Positions 15,492 to 15,847 of a stretch of DNA of 15,847 nucleotides are shown in pieces. The notes under the pieces are model-generated. The model was not told the origin of the DNA and made no database searches. It saw only the letters and a program-made list of their open reading frames with translations. This DNA comes from an uncultured Rivibacter sp. (GTDB lineage: Bacteria > Pseudomonadota > Gammaproteobacteria > Burkholderiales > Burkholderiaceae). The DNA is taken from the NCBI GenBank assembly GCA_946481025.1, contig CAMLNA010000105.1:1-15847 (forward strand), read 5' to 3'. The first letter of the stretch is position 1. Every line of letters begins with the position of its first letter. A program made the position numbers and the translations under genes.

Positions 15492-15518
15492 TTGGTCTCT
15501 AACTGGTATCTCTTGTAT
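15492..15518 (+). promoter_or_regulatory. Upstream cluster of candidate GntR half sites
   Basis: TTGGTCT (15492-15498), CTGGTAT (15503-15509) and CTTGTAT (15512-15518) lie in tandem at 11- and 9-base steps, just after the regulator's stop codon. TGGT[C/A]T is the half site of known HutC-family operators (TGGTCTAGACCA, TGGTATAGACCA). Confidence 0.5.
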
Positions 15519-15526
15519 CGACCTTG

Positions 15527-15539
15527 CCGGATCATCCGG
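15527..15539. repeat. 13-base palindrome CCGGAT-C-ATCCGG
   Basis: Perfect inverted repeat of two 6-base arms around a single C, between the two half-site clusters. The one-base centre is too tight for a stable hairpin at full length, so a protein-binding site is more likely than a terminator; it may also be chance in GC-rich DNA. Confidence 0.3.
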
Positions 15540-15596
15540 TCGGCATGGCTGGCGCCCCGCCGTAGCGTGAGCCGGCGCGTTGCAGTGTGGCGCCGG

Positions 15597-15643
15597 ATAC
15601 CAGACCAATTGACAATCTGGTATTTCTGGTACTAGACTGGTAT
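15597..15643 (+). promoter_or_regulatory. Promoter overlapped by a cluster of candidate GntR half sites
   Basis: A perfect -35 TTGACA (15609-15614) and TAGACT (15633-15638, 4 of 6 matches to TATAAT) are 18 bases apart. Around them lie ATACCAG on the reverse sense (15597-15603, overlapping AGACCAA, 15602-15608), CTGGTAT (15617-15623), CTGGTAC (15626-15632) and CTGGTAT (15637-15643). The half sites fill the spacer and cover the -10, the arrangement of a repressed promoter. The predicted start is near 15645. Confidence 0.6.
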
Positions 15644-15720
15644 CAGAGTTTTCGCAGCCGAGGGCGCCCAGGTGGGCCGCGCGACGGCATCGCACCACCG
15701 ACCCCACAGGAGTTCGTTCC

Positions 15721-15847
15721 ATGAGTCTTCGGCTGATCCTCTCGTCGTTCTTGCTGGCGCTGGGCCTGGCTGCCGCCGTGCCCGCGGTGCTCGCCCAAAC
15801 CCCGGCCCCGGCGGCCGACGCCTCGGCGCCGGCGGGGGTGCCAGCGG
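15721..15847 (+). CDS. N-terminus of an exported or membrane protein, cut by window edge
   Basis: ATG 15721 with AGGAG eight bases upstream opens a frame that stays open to the window end (42 codons). It begins MSLRLILSSFLLALGLAAAV and continues PAVLAQTPAPAADASAPAGV. This is a classic Sec signal peptide with a likely cleavage after VLA (residue 25), followed by an Ala/Pro-rich linker. Too little is present to name the protein. Signal peptides followed by such Ala/Pro linkers occur in betaproteobacterial ammonium transporters and many periplasmic proteins, so no family is assigned. Its promoter is the half-site-covered one just upstream, suggesting control by the GntR-type regulator. Confidence 0.8.
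   Translation, partial: MSLRLILSSFLLALGLAAAVPAVLAQTPAPAADASAPAGVPA

Noticed and set aside
1..15847. Mobile elements, CRISPR arrays, tRNA/rRNA genes
   Set aside because: No transposase or integrase, no regularly spaced direct repeats of spacer-repeat type, and no tRNA-like or rRNA segments were seen by eye. The 'recombinase' name of the Gcr family is not evidence for mobility.

Overview
The window is high-GC DNA from a betaproteobacterium, most likely Burkholderiales of the Rubrivivax/Leptothrix/Ideonella type. This rests on protein character and on the neighbourhood mltA, Gcr-family membrane protein, apaG | rpe, gph, trpE, trpG, trpD, trpC, ung, which I know as typical of that order. No rRNA, tRNA, insertion sequence, prophage or CRISPR array is visible, and coding density is high.

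Left part (1-3625, minus strand): three overlapping genes read leftward and run off the window edge. They encode an AsnB-type glutamine amidotransferase, a free-standing acyl carrier protein and an acyl-activating AMP-ligase. The ligase would load an acyl group (probably onto the carrier protein) and the amidotransferase would amidate a carboxylate. This is the least conventional part of the window and resembles biosynthetic modules found in exosortase/exopolysaccharide or natural-product loci. The product cannot be read from the sequence.

Middle part (3808-7571, mostly minus strand): mltA (lytic transglycosylase lipoprotein), a 43-residue membrane miniprotein on the plus strand starting back-to-back with mltA, a large membrane protein of the misnamed 'site-specific recombinase Gcr' family, and apaG, whose stop codon abuts the Gcr start.

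Right part (7630-14648, plus strand): rpe and gph overlap by 4 bases. A convergent secreted chalcone-isomerase-fold gene follows, then a 399-base divergent control region, then a compact trpE-trpG-trpD-trpC-ung run. The control region holds a long inverted repeat, a terminator-like hairpin in the chalcone-isomerase-like gene's leader, and a 30-codon leader ORF with Trp-Pro-Trp codons. Downstream of that ORF lie mutually exclusive RNA pairings and a CCTCCT exactly complementary to the trpE Shine-Dalgarno. This is a good candidate for a trp leader/attenuation control.

Right end (14723-15847): a GntR/HutC-type regulator, then an intergenic region with a cluster of CTGGTAT-like half sites over a TTGACA promoter, then the start of an exported or membrane protein cut by the window edge. 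The regulator probably controls that promoter.
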